Assembly: GCA_002633025.1 (NCBI GenBank)
Contig: NMRB01000455.1
Coordinates: 306,965 to 370,964 of the forward strand
DNA: 64,000 nucleotides
Direction of reading: 5' to 3'
From: Notospermus geniculatus
Lineage: Eukaryota; Nemertea; Pilidiophora; Heteronemertea; Lineidae
Shown one piece after another: positions 11,585 through 23,900 of this stretch (its first letter is position 1; each line of letters opens with the position of its first letter). The notes beneath the pieces are model-generated. The model was not told the DNA's origin, searched no databases, and worked only from the letters and a program-made list of their open reading frames with translations. The position numbers and the translations under genes are program-made.

Positions 11585-12121
11585 TTAGTCAGTATGTTGT
11601 AGTTCATGTGACACCAAACTGTGTCTTTTCCGAAAGGATTTATCACATTGTGTACACTTAAATGGTTTCTCCCCCGTATGAATGAGTTCATGCGAGGTCA
11701 GATGATGTCGCTTACGAAACGTCTTCTCGCAAAATGAACAGTTGAATGGTTTTTCACCACTGTGAATGAGTTCATGTGAAATCAGGTGATGTTTCTTACG
11801 GAATGATTTTTCACAGTTTGAACATTTGAATGGTTTTTCTCCAGTGTGAATGAGCTCATGTGATGTCAAATGCATCCTCCTGCGGAAAGCTTTAGGACAG
11901 TAAAGGCACTGATGAGGTTTCTGTCCTGTGTGGATGAATTCATGAGTTGTCAGCTGTGTCTTCTTGCGAAATGATTTCTGACAGTGAGAACAGACAAATG
12001 GTCTTTCTCCAGAGTGAATGCGGACATGTTCCACCAGGCTAGCATTGTCTTTCAAAACCTTTTCACACTGTTGACACTGATGAATCTTTTTCTCAGCAGA
12101 AGTAGACGGAACTTCCATCAT
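11585..12121 (-). CDS. C2H2 zinc-finger protein, six fingers, 178 aa
   Basis: A compact protein made almost wholly of six tandem C2H2 fingers, at roughly residues 15-37, 43-65, 71-93, 99-121, 127-149 and 155-177. They are joined by canonical SGERP/TGQKP/TGEKP linkers, and the recognition-helix region is strongly repeated (SFRKKHHL, TFRKRHHL, SFRKRHSL). This is typical of a nuclear DNA-binding protein, though the target is unknown. The start is the ATG at 12121, followed by a second Met. A splice acceptor (TTTCATTTCAG) lies near 12190, so a non-coding or short 5' exon probably lies further right. No KRAB, SCAN or BTB domain is seen. Orthology cannot be set from the fingers alone. Confidence 0.85.
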   Translation of the reverse strand: MMEVPSTSAEKKIHQCQQCEKVLKDNASLVEHVRIHSGERPFVCSHCQKSFRKKTQLTTHEFIHTGQKPHQCLYCPKAFRRRMHLTSHELIHTGEKPFKCSNCEKSFRKKHHLISHELIHSGEKPFNCSFCEKTFRKRHHLTSHELIHTGEKPFKCTQCDKSFRKRHSLVSHELQHTD

Positions 12122-12199
12122 GTCATAAGACTTGTAAGTAACATTGAATTCTTTGGCTCTTGTCTTGTGTCACTTCTATTTCTCTCTGAAATGAAATGA

Positions 12200-14460
12200 A
12201 AATTTAAAATAACAGAATGAAGTACAGCAGTAGGCCTAGAGAGTACGGCTACCTAACTACCTAAGTACACCACAACTTTTTTCCCCATCCCACTTTCACT
12301 TCCCTCCCAGTCCCAATCCCCCCCCCCAGTGCATGCATGAGTGTGGCAGTGCAGCCACCACCCTTGGAGGTATATAATTCCTCCAAGCACCACCAGTACG
12401 GTAGTAGGCGAGGCCTAGGCCTGGGTAGGCTAGTCAATGTAGGCTAATCTCTGTGCACTGCAGCAGCAGAGTGGCTGTTCCACTTCCATTTTCCAAACTT
12501 TCATTTCACATCACATGTTCAGCAGCAAATTAGTTGAGCAACAGCATGAACAGGAATGGATTTTGGACGTTTTGAAATGGAATCAGACCTGGCAGTGATC
12601 AAATAATGCCGTCGTCGTTGTTTCAAGGCGTAGAATGTGATGATGAGAGTGATGTGTACAGTTAAATGGCTCTCCAAATTGGAATAATTTGACAAAATCA
12701 GAACTTTTTGTGACGATTTTACCGCAATTTTACCTCGCTGACGTACCGGCTAGTTGGGAATGAGCTTGAGGTTTACTCCACACGACGACCACAACGAATA
12801 GGCAAAAATGCAAGATGGCTTCCCAACTTGTAAACAATCAGCATTTTCAGCACAAATTCCGGTGAACGTCAGCATTATACGCTGAGAGGAGCAGTTTTAA
12901 ATAATGTTAGTATAGCTCAGGAGATGTACCAGCTTTTAAACACCAGCTGGTTAAATAATTTGAATTGATGAATCCACAGCAGACACGTTTCGAGTGAGAC
13001 TGAGTGTGTTGTCATGCATGCATGTAGCAGGCATGCACGTAGGCATGCATGCACCACCATGCATGCCATAGGATCAGGACCACGTCGATGAGGAGAGTGC
13101 AATGCAATGCACTACTGGGCCTACCGTACCGGTACCCCTACACTATAGCCAAGTCAGTACCAGCCAAAGTGTGCTGTGACATAACCTGATANTCCCAATT
13201 ATTATTAATATAATTAACATTCACAAAAACATTGACTTTTTGAAACTTGTCTTTTATGACACGTAATTTTGATGTGATCATTTAACGTATTTTCAACCAC
13301 TTGGGTGGTCGTTTAAAACTGGTTGAAAACATGACGTGACTAAAACGTGACAACTCGTTTTCACACATGAGGGGCATAAAAACGTTGAATAATCACGTGA
13401 AAAACACGTTGAAAACTTGTCGTGAAAAAACGTGTGACGAGTTTGACCAGTAATAACCAGATTGCCACGTCTTTTAGACGTCATCATGCTATCAGGGTAG
13501 TTGTTGAATCCAACTCACTGACATTGCAATCAGGAACAGTCAACTCTGCCATGACACCGATTGCTGAATCACTGAATGCCGGTGAAATCATCTCACTCAC
13601 CCACAGGATGAATTTACCCCTGTTCACCAATTAATGCAAGGCCTTTGATCCTAATGAAATTATCTCACTCACACAAAATGAATGCCTGTGAAAAAAATAA
13701 ATGAATGAAAAAAAATGAAATAAATAAATACGGTACGGTGTTACGGGTATATAATTAATTTTTATTTCAATATGAACAATACCTATACAGATAATCGAGG
13801 TGGGGTTCGATACTTTTTCTTGGCACCTTTTGTCATGCTTGTAGTCTGCAAGAGAAAGAAGAGAACATCACATGTCAAGCAAGCCGAGTGCTGGACTCCA
13901 CCACCCTCCCCGCGCCATCGGCAACGATCATTGCGCCATCTGTCGATAATTGTACGAACAACGGATCCATTGAGAGGCAAGAGGAAGGGCAAAGTGGCGG
14001 AGTAGGATACGGATCCACCGCTCCTGCCTGTGAAACAAACAAACAAACAAACAAACAGATAGCTCGCTGCCTGAACGTACGGCGTAGGCCCAGCGCTGTT
14101 AATAATCATATAACTTCTTTTAATATTTGCAAATATGAGCTTTTAAATAACATTTGCGTTTTGAACCGGGGACGTTTTGACCCGAGGACGTTTTGGTTGC
14201 TTGAAAGCGGGGACGTTTTGGCACGGGGACGTTTTAACTGGATACCGGTACGGTAGGGTAGGGCCTACCGGTAGGCTAACTGATAGTTTGTATGTAGGCT
14301 GTGAGCCTATGCTGCTTCAATCACTTCCTCCTGTTCATGTCAGCATGGTCAGTGTCAGTCCCGGGGTGTCAGTGAATAAAGTAAAGACTGGCAAAATGGC
14401 AAAGACTCAAACCCAAGTCTATGTTAGGGCCTAGGCCTATATTTTCTTGTCTCTTACATT
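12200..14460. other. Intergenic/5' region with short repeats, no supported gene
   Basis: Contains poly-C runs (about 12320), alternating GCATGCATG palindromes (13010-13065), an N at 13192, a stretch rich in AACGTG/CACGTG words (13260-13440), a CAAA repeat (14036-14060) and four GGGGACGTTTTG-like repeats (14167-14240). It probably holds the 5' ends of the divergent zinc-finger (-) and RITA1 (+) genes, but I could not fix a first exon for either. Confidence 0.5.
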
Positions 14461-14464
14461 CCAG

Positions 14465-15700
14465 ATTCAGCACATCCATTGACACCATTCAAGACTCGGG
14501 GAGTCTCCGTCAATCATGTGTGATCTGACAGTCACGGGAACTCGTCCCAACTCCGCCCGAGATCAAGCAGATAGATCTCACAACAAGTACCACAAAGTAT
14601 CATCCTATTCTCGAGTGGATGAAACCCTTTTTGGAAAGGGTATGAAGGGCCAAGCCTTTGCAGCACCCTGGGATAAAAAGGATAACCGAGGCAGGATGTT
14701 GCTGTGGGCTCCACCTGTAAGAACAGATGCCAATGCAAATCAGCCAACCCCGGTGAAGAGCTGTACTCCACGCAGGAATAAGGTGATCAAGTTCAGGGAA
14801 TCTTACATAGATGAAAGCCTCTTTGGACCCAAGTTAAAGTCTTCGTTTAAAGCTCCTTGGGGTCCACCATCAGTTACTCCTGAACCACATCTCGCCAACC
14901 CATTGAGTTATTCTGAACGGGTGGAAGCTGAGAAGCGTCTCAATGAAGTTAATGGCACTGTACTTAGTACACGCCCACTGTCAAGACTTAGTACACGCCC
15001 ACTGTCAAGACAAGACTTTCGACCATCTTCAAGGAACTCCATGCAGCCAAATTCTTCTAGGCCGGGATCTTCACGTTCGCCATTAAAAGTGACCAAGGCA
15101 ATGAATTCTGATTACTGGCCTCCTCCATCTGGGGCTTCATCCGTTGCCAGCACTGCCAGGCCAGCTTGGCGATGAAGACAGGAGTTGACTTACCACAAGT
15201 TTTAAGGTCAGGGGGTGTATTGCTGTGCCTTCTATTTGAATGTGTGTTAGGCATGTTAGGTGTAACTAGCTATTGTGCACTTGTAGCTGCTTGCAGAGCA
15301 AGTTTTTTGGCTGGATGATTTAACAGATTTTATATCGGGTGATCGTTTTGTAAATATACTCGCTGTACTAAGTACATATGGATTTATTTTTAGACTAGGT
15401 ATTTTTTATGAATATTGCATAATACCGGTAGCACTGCCATGCTGTTGAATACTGCACCAGGATACTAAGTATGGGTATGTAGGTGGACAAGTCCTGTCCC
15501 AGATTCGAATACACCCATCAGTTTTCTCTTTTCTCACACTTCACTATTTGGCGACCAATAATGGACCAACTTATTTTGTACTCTTCTGCTGAATATTTTG
15601 TAAATTAAAACGTGTGTATCCATATCTTTTATAGATTATTATCCAGTTCCTTGCTATGTATAGTTTATATATGTAAGAAATAATAAAATCCCTACTTGTA
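14465..15700 (+). CDS. RITA1: RITA1 homologue (RBPJ-interacting and tubulin-associated), CDS 14516-15175, 219 aa
   Basis: RITA1 binds the Notch effector RBPJ/CSL and tubulin, exports RBPJ from the nucleus and dampens Notch signalling. The protein carries the two hallmark motifs: RVDETLFG (residues about 34-41) and SYIDESLFG (about 98-106). Each is followed by an AxxAPW/FKAPW block, matching the duplicated SYVDETLFG/SYCDESLFG of vertebrate RITA1. The middle is basic and the C-terminal third is rich in Ser/Pro/Arg, ending PAWR, comparable to the PPWK end of RITA1. The coding exon starts after the acceptor ATTCCAG|ATTC at 14465; the ATG is at 14516. A polyadenylation signal AATAAA lies at 15682-15687. 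A perfect 24-bp tandem duplication encodes LSTRPLSR twice. Assignment comes from motif recognition. Confidence 0.85.
15682..15687 (+). terminator. AATAAA polyadenylation signal of RITA1
   Basis: Located 507 bp after the stop codon in an AT-rich 3' UTR. The minus-strand signal of the neighbouring CUB gene lies about 110 bp away, so the two genes end tail-to-tail. Confidence 0.75.
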
Positions 15701-15779
15701 TCTTTGAACTCTTCTTCCTGGCTTGTGAACGTTCGCTGTATGAGGACATACAGTATGAGAGACCAAGAAAAAAACTTTT

Positions 15780-17998
15780 ATTTTGACAGTTATAAAATGT
15801 TTATTGCAGACAAAGCTTAACATCGAGATCACAAACAAAATACTTAGTTTGGAAGCCAGCCATATGATTAACCACGGGATGATGACTGGAAAGAATAGCC
15901 CTCTTCAGACTGACGATATTTCAGAGTTGCTTACACCATTAACAAGCAAAACATACATTATATGGCAATTTGGACTTGAAGACTTCGAGTTAGATCTGTT
16001 CATTGCTATTTGATAGCCAACAGAAGAGAAAACGCATGAAAATTCTGCACCCCCTGGAGAAATGGCACGATAGGACACAACAAATCCATCAAAAGGTAAT
16101 TCCCCATTCAGTTTATTCTTGTATGGTACCCCCATCCTCTGGCTTGGACGTGAGTGAATTCACGGAAAATAAAGATATGCCTCCCTGATTACCTCAGGTG
16201 ATACAAACTGCCCTATTTCCAACATCCCGAACTACACCAAAATCGATTACATGTACATCGAGACTGGTCTGATAGAATCTAGTGAGCATTTGCGTGAGTG
16301 AGAGTGCCGAGAACAGTTTCTTCAGGGACTGGAGTAATGACAATCCCTGGTACTAAGAGACTAGACCTAGTGTCAACGGCACTATAACAGCTATACTAAC
16401 ACACTGTTATCAAAAATGTCTCCATTCAGAACAAAATATCAAAAATTCACCCATCCACTGAAAATAAATTACAGAATGTACAAGTCCATGTACAAAATAT
16501 TGCATAAATAACTAAAAAGGGACATCTAAATACACACCTAATACAAAATGCTCCCCTACTTTGCCATCCAGAAGTAAGCATGTACACAGGCCTGGTAACT
16601 GTTGAATTTCGTGATGTGTCAAAGATATACAGTTAGACGATCATGTTCACATAGCACAAGCAACGAACTTGGATGTTAGAGCCTAGAATCATTACGGTAC
16701 TGAAAAATATGGCCCACAAAATGGATCTCTACAAATAGAGTGCACCATGAACGAGGATTCTACACTGACCTTCACTCACGAGTAGAAAAACATGACGTGA
16801 ATCAGATTCACCACATTAATGACATCAAATGTTTGTTGAGTAGAAATCCCGAGTATTAAAATGATTTGAACGGTTACATCATCACAGTACAACAATCGAC
16901 AGAGAGACAGCGCATCATACATTGCTGCCTCCAACAGGAGTGGTACAGGTGTAAAGGGAAAGAATGTCCCCAGGAAAAACTGTCCCAGGAACACAAAGAT
17001 CTACATTCTAATCTCTGGGGATTGGTTTTCTATAGTCATGCCGCTTATTCCGTCATTCAACAATAGAAGTGGACACTTTTTACAGGGGGACACTCTGTAC
17101 TGTTACACCGGCACCTGATTTTTTTCTAAATGTCCCCAAAATAGGCTTCAAGTCAAGTTCTAAACAAGCTGTACATTGATATACCTGCAAGCCATGTTTT
17201 GTCTGTCTTGAAGTCGAAGAGTCGTCCACCAATCTGAATTGCCCAATGAGAAACCTGCCACGTTTTTAGCATCTTACAGGTCTTATGACCACAGCACTGC
17301 CTGTCAGGTTGGTTCTCCAATGTGATCACGAACATCAAGTCCCACAGACCTTTGCATTGCTTCTATGCAAAAGTTACCACCCAAAGTCAAACGAATGCGG
17401 TGCCCTGCGTTCACAAGACGAAATGATATGTAAATGACTCGATCACACACGTGGGCTCACCCCAGATCGTACATCCAGGCTTACCCTCTTTTCCACAATC
17501 CTGACTTAGTTGCTGATGAGGGCAGAATGCCCTGATCCACACCTATCACAAGACACACACACAATGTTTATTAATCACATATACCTGTACACGAAAAGCT
17601 AGCTACAATCATAGTAAAAAAGCAGAATATTTTCATCTGTTTGACAGCACAATCACAAAATATGGCAAGAATCGTTTGATGAGGCGTCTTGCTTCTGAGA
17701 ATTGGATCATCAGAAAGGCCTCCACATACTTGTCCTGATTCTGGTGCGATTATTGAATGAATGCGCCTTCGTATGGAAGCAACGCAGTGGAAAATATTAA
17801 AGGGATTTACTGCCGAATGCAGCATGAAATCGACAAGTGTGTGAAGGCCTTTTTAAAGGTAGACAATACCAGACATCCCATTATTCCATTAGCACAAAAT
17901 CTGAGAGGTGACTTTTTGGCATCAGGATGCAATGTTGCCATCTGCCTGACATTCTGTAGTATGGTCCAAATCTGCTGCAAATCACTCCTTCTTTTTGA
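15780..17998 (-). other. Probable 3' UTR of the CUB/EGF/TSP1 gene
   Basis: No other coding exon is visible for 2.2 kb after the stop. A minus-strand AATAAA (seen as TTTATT at about 15799-15804) lies near its far end. UTR extent is inferred, not proven. Confidence 0.5.
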
Positions 17999-20900
17999 CT
18001 ACCGGCGTTCTGGAGGTGGCGACTCTGAATCGGAAATTATGCCATCCGAGCTCTGTTTACGCTGAAAGACAGAAGACAAAGCTTAAAGTTGAGCTGCTCC
18101 TGGTTTTCTGTGGTCCTTTTTTCAATTAGTTGCTTTGGGGTTACAATAGTTCACTATGAATTAAATATCCATCTATGTGAGAGCATGTTTTGAAGCAAGC
18201 CAACTTTCATAAATTCGTCTAAATGCTAGCACTACAACTAAAAGCCCAATTCCAAAATGCACCGCTACCTATCAAATTACGGTAGAAGCTTCTACGTCAG
18301 ATTATCAAACATGCTATTGTACATCTAATCTTTAATGCATAATGATGATCTCTACTTCAAAATCAGATATGAAGAAGAGATTCAATAGAGTACGGTACAG
18401 CTGCAAATTCATTCCGGGTAAAAAATGGATAAGGATGATGCCAAAGCCTTTATTATACAACAAAAAGCCCCAGATTAGAAATTATATTCAAATAAATGTG
18501 CATCTTGCCAAAGCAGGTTAATGTGTTTACTTTATACAGCAGTGAAGAAATGCATATAGCCAAGCCAAGCAATCACTACGACTTACATAAACATGTATAA
18601 GTTATACATTGGCGAGGTACATGTATAATTCATACACATGTACATGTATAACTATGTATAAGTCATACAACCTGTCAAGATAACCACTGTGAATATGGAA
18701 ATGTCCTGCTTTAGGTGAAGAGTATAGACATGAATAGAAAGGAACTGGTTTCTTTTGTTAAAAGTTAGAATGTGTTGTCCAAACCATAATAAGGTCTTTG
18801 AAATGATATCAACAAAGCAGAAGGGTTTCAAGACAGCACGTTTTTATCCATAGCCTGTCTCCAAATCAACATCAACACAATAGGCCAGAGGGTTTTTGTT
18901 AAAAATATTTCATGTTAAGTTACTGTTTTTGTCAGCCCCATCCCAAATACTCAAGTAGGAAAAATGCCAGGTAAATGTTGGAAAGTGAATCACAGCACCA
19001 AAGGTGAGAGTACATCATTTCCCCCGAGGGGCCAATGTAGGAGGAAACAAGAGATATTTGACTAGGTAAGCACGGACCTCCTATCCTCACCAAATAGCAA
19101 TGGTTTGTGAGCAAATACCACACAATGTGTTCTTGCATCTTTTGGGGTAAAACCCTGGCGCAAGGAAAACTAAAGACCCCCTGTTACCATGACAACACCT
19201 ACAACAATCATTTCATCAACAACACCACACATTTTGATGATGTCACCAAAACTTGTTAACTGTCACAAAACAACACGTACACAGCTGAGGTCATGTAAAA
19301 ATATCGCAGTGATTACCAAACACGACAGGTTGCGACTTACATACTGAAAATAATACCATCGTAATCTTTTCCGGCGCTGTCGTTGACGCATGTAGCACCA
19401 GACGGAAACGGCTATCACAGACAAAACAAATATGCCTCCCATGCAAGAGAACGCGATGATTTTTATATCCAGATCAGAGAGGTAGGAATGGACATAGCCT
19501 GAAATGAAAAGGAAAAGAAATCAGAATGATTATGATTATGATGACAATACGAAGTTTTTACACAACACTTTCCAACTGGAACACAGATACCCCCAAAGTG
19601 CTTCACATTATTACCTCAGTCTCTCCAGGATCTGTATCTCCAGCAAGAAATGGTAAAATCAGAGGCTGCTGGCACCAGCAGTCAGAGAAGAAGTGACTGG
19701 GTGTGAAACTGGCGGCATCTGGCGGTCATGTAATGGAAGGACAAGAAGAAACTCTACTCACCAGGAGGGACGGTACTAAATTCGGCATCAAAGCCAGTAT
19801 TTTTAACATTTGCTCCTTTTTTCTTCGTATCCATAAACAGAGTAAGATAACTCCCAGATGAGATGATGATATTTTCATATTTCTCATCGCTGCTTGGTGG
19901 CTGCCTTTCAGAGCAGAACCCAGAACCCTTCGGAGACGGGTATCTCTTGGAGTAATTTCGTGAGCTAGCACCATCGAAAACGACCAAATGTCCTTGAGAA
20001 CAGGTGCTTGTCCCTCCCATGTTGAACTCAGTGAACTGGAAGAAAAATTAATTAATTAATTAACCACTTTGCAACCAAAATTTGCATCATTAGTGAGGTT
20101 TTGCAAAGTTACGTTTTACATTTACGATTACGATTTGACGACGTCATGACGTCACGCCTCATGTCAAGAAGGAACGTGACGCGATGGCGTCATCATTTGA
20201 CGTGAAACTTCCCGTGCCAGGTAAAAGAGGGTCGATGTATCCCATGTTTGGCAAGCGCTCCATGGCAGATGTGCCAAGCATTCTTCTTGTCATTTTTACT
20301 GCAACTGCGAAATATACCCATTTATGAATGTGTTAAATTGCAGGCGAATTCTTGGATTACAAAAATGAAATATTTGGCTTTGATTAAATCGTAAGTTTCT
20401 TATGTGTAGCAAGCGATTTACACGTAAAAACGTCCCACACAGCCGACGTCATGACGTTTTCAAATTGTAATCGTAAATGTAAAACGTAACTTTGCAAAAC
20501 CTCACTATTATGACGTCACGTACTGCATTTTAGAATACCATTTAACTTTGAAGTACAACGCAACACCACGGTTGCATCAGGGAGCGCTCACCTTCAACAT
20601 GATCCACTGTGTCCGTGGGACTTCGACCGTCAGCTCACACTCAAGCTGATACCGATAATGTGGAAAGGCCTGGGAACGTATTTTACCCTCCGAACCAATA
20701 ACCCGAACTCGACGTGTTGGAGACGCCACACAAGCATCTTCCATAAAAACTGAAATATACAACATGATGTGATAATATGACGTTTCTTATCTACGACAAC
20801 ATGATGTTCAAGTTCCAAGACCAATGTTTAATGGACATTTTGTTTACTTAACACCACTGGTTGCTAAGAGCAACTTCGAAATCGACACAACACGCAATAC

Positions 20901-23900
20901 TCACCTTTACAATAACTATTTTTACATTTACAAACAAGATCCGCCTTGTGTTTGGGATTTTTCGTTTCTGGCACATAACAATCTGCGTTTTTGGCACAGC
21001 CAAGGTAGTTACCGCGATCACATACTGAAAATGAATTCGAAGGACATCTGATTAGAGACCCATGCTTCAAAATATGATATTCTCAACTCAAGGAGGAACC
21101 TCCGTACCCGAGCCCACAGCAGGTGAATGAGATCTTTTCTGTTACCGGTGCATATGGAGTACATCCTCACCCAGCATGCAGACAGGTACCGGTATTCATT
21201 GGAAAGTACTCAAGCTGAACGTTCAGACTGTCTGTTCAGGCGATTTTGACAAAAGACAAGTTTAAGACACAAGAAGCCCCCCCTCCCCCTGATCGGGTCT
21301 TTGACTTACTATGTGGAATGCACACAAGTCTATCATCACACTTCACCGTCTCAGAAGATGAACCAGGGCACGGCAGGCCACCGTCACGCGGCTTCGGGTT
21401 ATCACAGGCACGTGTACGAATCTTTGTTTTATGATTACCCTCGAGACAGGAGCCAGTGCACTCTGACCATGCACTCCACTCCCCCCACATTCCGTTCACG
21501 GGACCCGTGACTTCATACGTCCCATTGAACCCCTTTCGTTCCTCTTCACCTCTGAATGACTTGAACACAATGGTCATATGGCGATCTGTGGACTGGATTG
21601 GATCTGTAATCGACAGGAACAAGGTCAAATATCTTTACTTTCAAGGTCAAATAGGTCAACATTAGACAAGACTTGAACCGAGGACACTGTAGGTGACAAT
21701 GATGGACGGTGACATGACCATGCGTCCCCAGACACCAATTCTAACAGCTATTTCCCAAAAACTCCAACCACTTACAGTATTGTGAGGCTTCGTTTCCACA
21801 GTAACCTAACTTTTTTGCTGGGTATTTCAAATTGTATTCACCCTCCAGGATGCTCGGCCCATCGTAGATGAAAACCTCACCCTGTGGGCACATGTAGATG
21901 CTGCCACCTAGATCAATATCTGTGAACTAAGAAGAACAGAGAAGGATGATGAGAATTGAACTGTAATACAGTTCAGTAGACAAACGAGAGCGAATAAATG
22001 TTATGTAGAAGGAAACCAGAGTGCCCGGAGAAAATCCTGTGCCGTCGAGAGAGTCGCCTTCTCTAGACTATCACATGAAGAATGGGTCTGACTGGGGATC
22101 GAACCTGGAACCTCAGCTGTGACAGGTGCCGATGTTTCCACTGCACCACTGTGACCACCCCAATACCAATGATGCATTGCAGATACCTCCACGTCTACCA
22201 AGTACTTTATCCATCAGAGCGTAAACGCAGCATCCAGCTAACTTCATGTGAACTCTCCCATTCATGAACAAATTGATCCATGGAGAAATCAGCATCTTTT
22301 TTTGCACTAAGAATCCATCAAGGCTGACTCAGAATAACTTTTCAATAAATAACGATTCGCTCATTTGTCTGGATGAGGATTTGATTGATGCAGTATGGAG
22401 GCCATCTTCATCTTGTCGTTACGACGATGAAACCTTCTGTAACTCGACCGTGGCGCTCCGTCTTGATGGCGAAGGCCACGGGTGTGTAGGCAACACAGCT
22501 GGGAACCAGGTGACAAATCAACTACCTTCTTACCTTAAATGTAATCTTCTCACCAGGCGGCGCATGTAAAAACATGATGAACTTGTGCCGATGGACGTAG
22601 TAGGGCGCCATCTGTGAGTAGATGGTTCCTTGACCACCGGCTGGGATGTTCAGGTCGAATTTCTCAAGTCCTGTGGTTTTGCAGAGGTCCGCCATGTAGA
22701 CTGAAAAGATTGATTTAAGATACCGTAGTTTTAATGCCTCTCGAAACGTAGACAATATAGCCTCTTTTCTATACTCTATACCATCTTGGTTTATGTAGGC
22801 CAACTGTGGTATACATGTGTGTGCATCTAATCAGCTTTCATGTGCACACTCAGGCGCGGATCCTGAGGGGGGCGCACTGGGCGCGCGCCTCCCCTTTTGG
22901 CCAACAAGGCTGTAAAATCGACCGTGAAATTCTGGCATTGGGCACAGATTTCAATGTTCCTAACACAGGGCGCCCCCTCTTGTAGAAAATGTCAACACAG
23001 GGCACCCCCTCTTGTAGAAAATGTCAATCAGAAAACTATTCACCACAGATATTCATACCTTCACATTTCTGGTCAGAACAGGTACAAGTTGTCGACCATT
23101 CTTCGTGGCTGTGGTTGCAATAGCCACCAAAGATACACTTCTTGCCGGCCTTGGGTGGGTTGTCCAGCTGGCAGTGGGACACCGCATCCACACTCACGTG
23201 AACTGAAACAATACAAGATAGAACAACATCAAAATACAACTCATGTCTGAAGCATTTTCAAAGCCAGCCATCGCACCGCACTGACCTATTTTAATTTTAG
23301 GAACCTACTAGCATATTGACCCGTGGCGAGCACATTTTGAGGGAGTTAGTTTGTCTAGAATATTCTTTGGTAGAGGGTCTGTTGCTTTATTGATGAGTTT
23401 ATTTGGAGAGGGGTAGTTTATTAATCCATGAGCAGGGAGGAGTTTTGACTTTCTAAACAGCAGCATCACATCTGTTTACATTGTATTACACAATCAGCCA
23501 AATCTCCAGGCTAATGCCACGGTGACCCAGATTCATGATAGCTAGGTTCACATGCGTCCCACCGTGTATCTGTTGGTAGTAGGTCACTGCCATTCTTGTA
23601 GATGGCAGCGCAGGTGACCACTCATCTGATTTTCTCTCTTTTTCATACAAACCAGCATTTCTTTTAAAAGGAAAATATCGTAAAACATGCTCCTCCTATT
23701 GTACTGTACACATAGGCCGCTCTTTGTAGGCTTCAAGCCCTAACTAAGGAGGAGATAGGGCAGAGAGTCCGGTCCACTGTAACTGGGTACAGTCATTACA
23801 TAGCAAGGTATAGCAGATAACAGGTCAACTCAGGTTGATAACAAAATCCAACATGGCTACCGTCCATTATAGTATAGATGGNNNNNNNNNNNNNNNNNNN

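Noticed and set aside
13888-14434. Short ORFs upstream of RITA1 as extra coding exons
   Set aside because: The frames are not continuous with the RITA1 ATG, and they run through simple repeats (CAAA, GGGGACGTTTTG).
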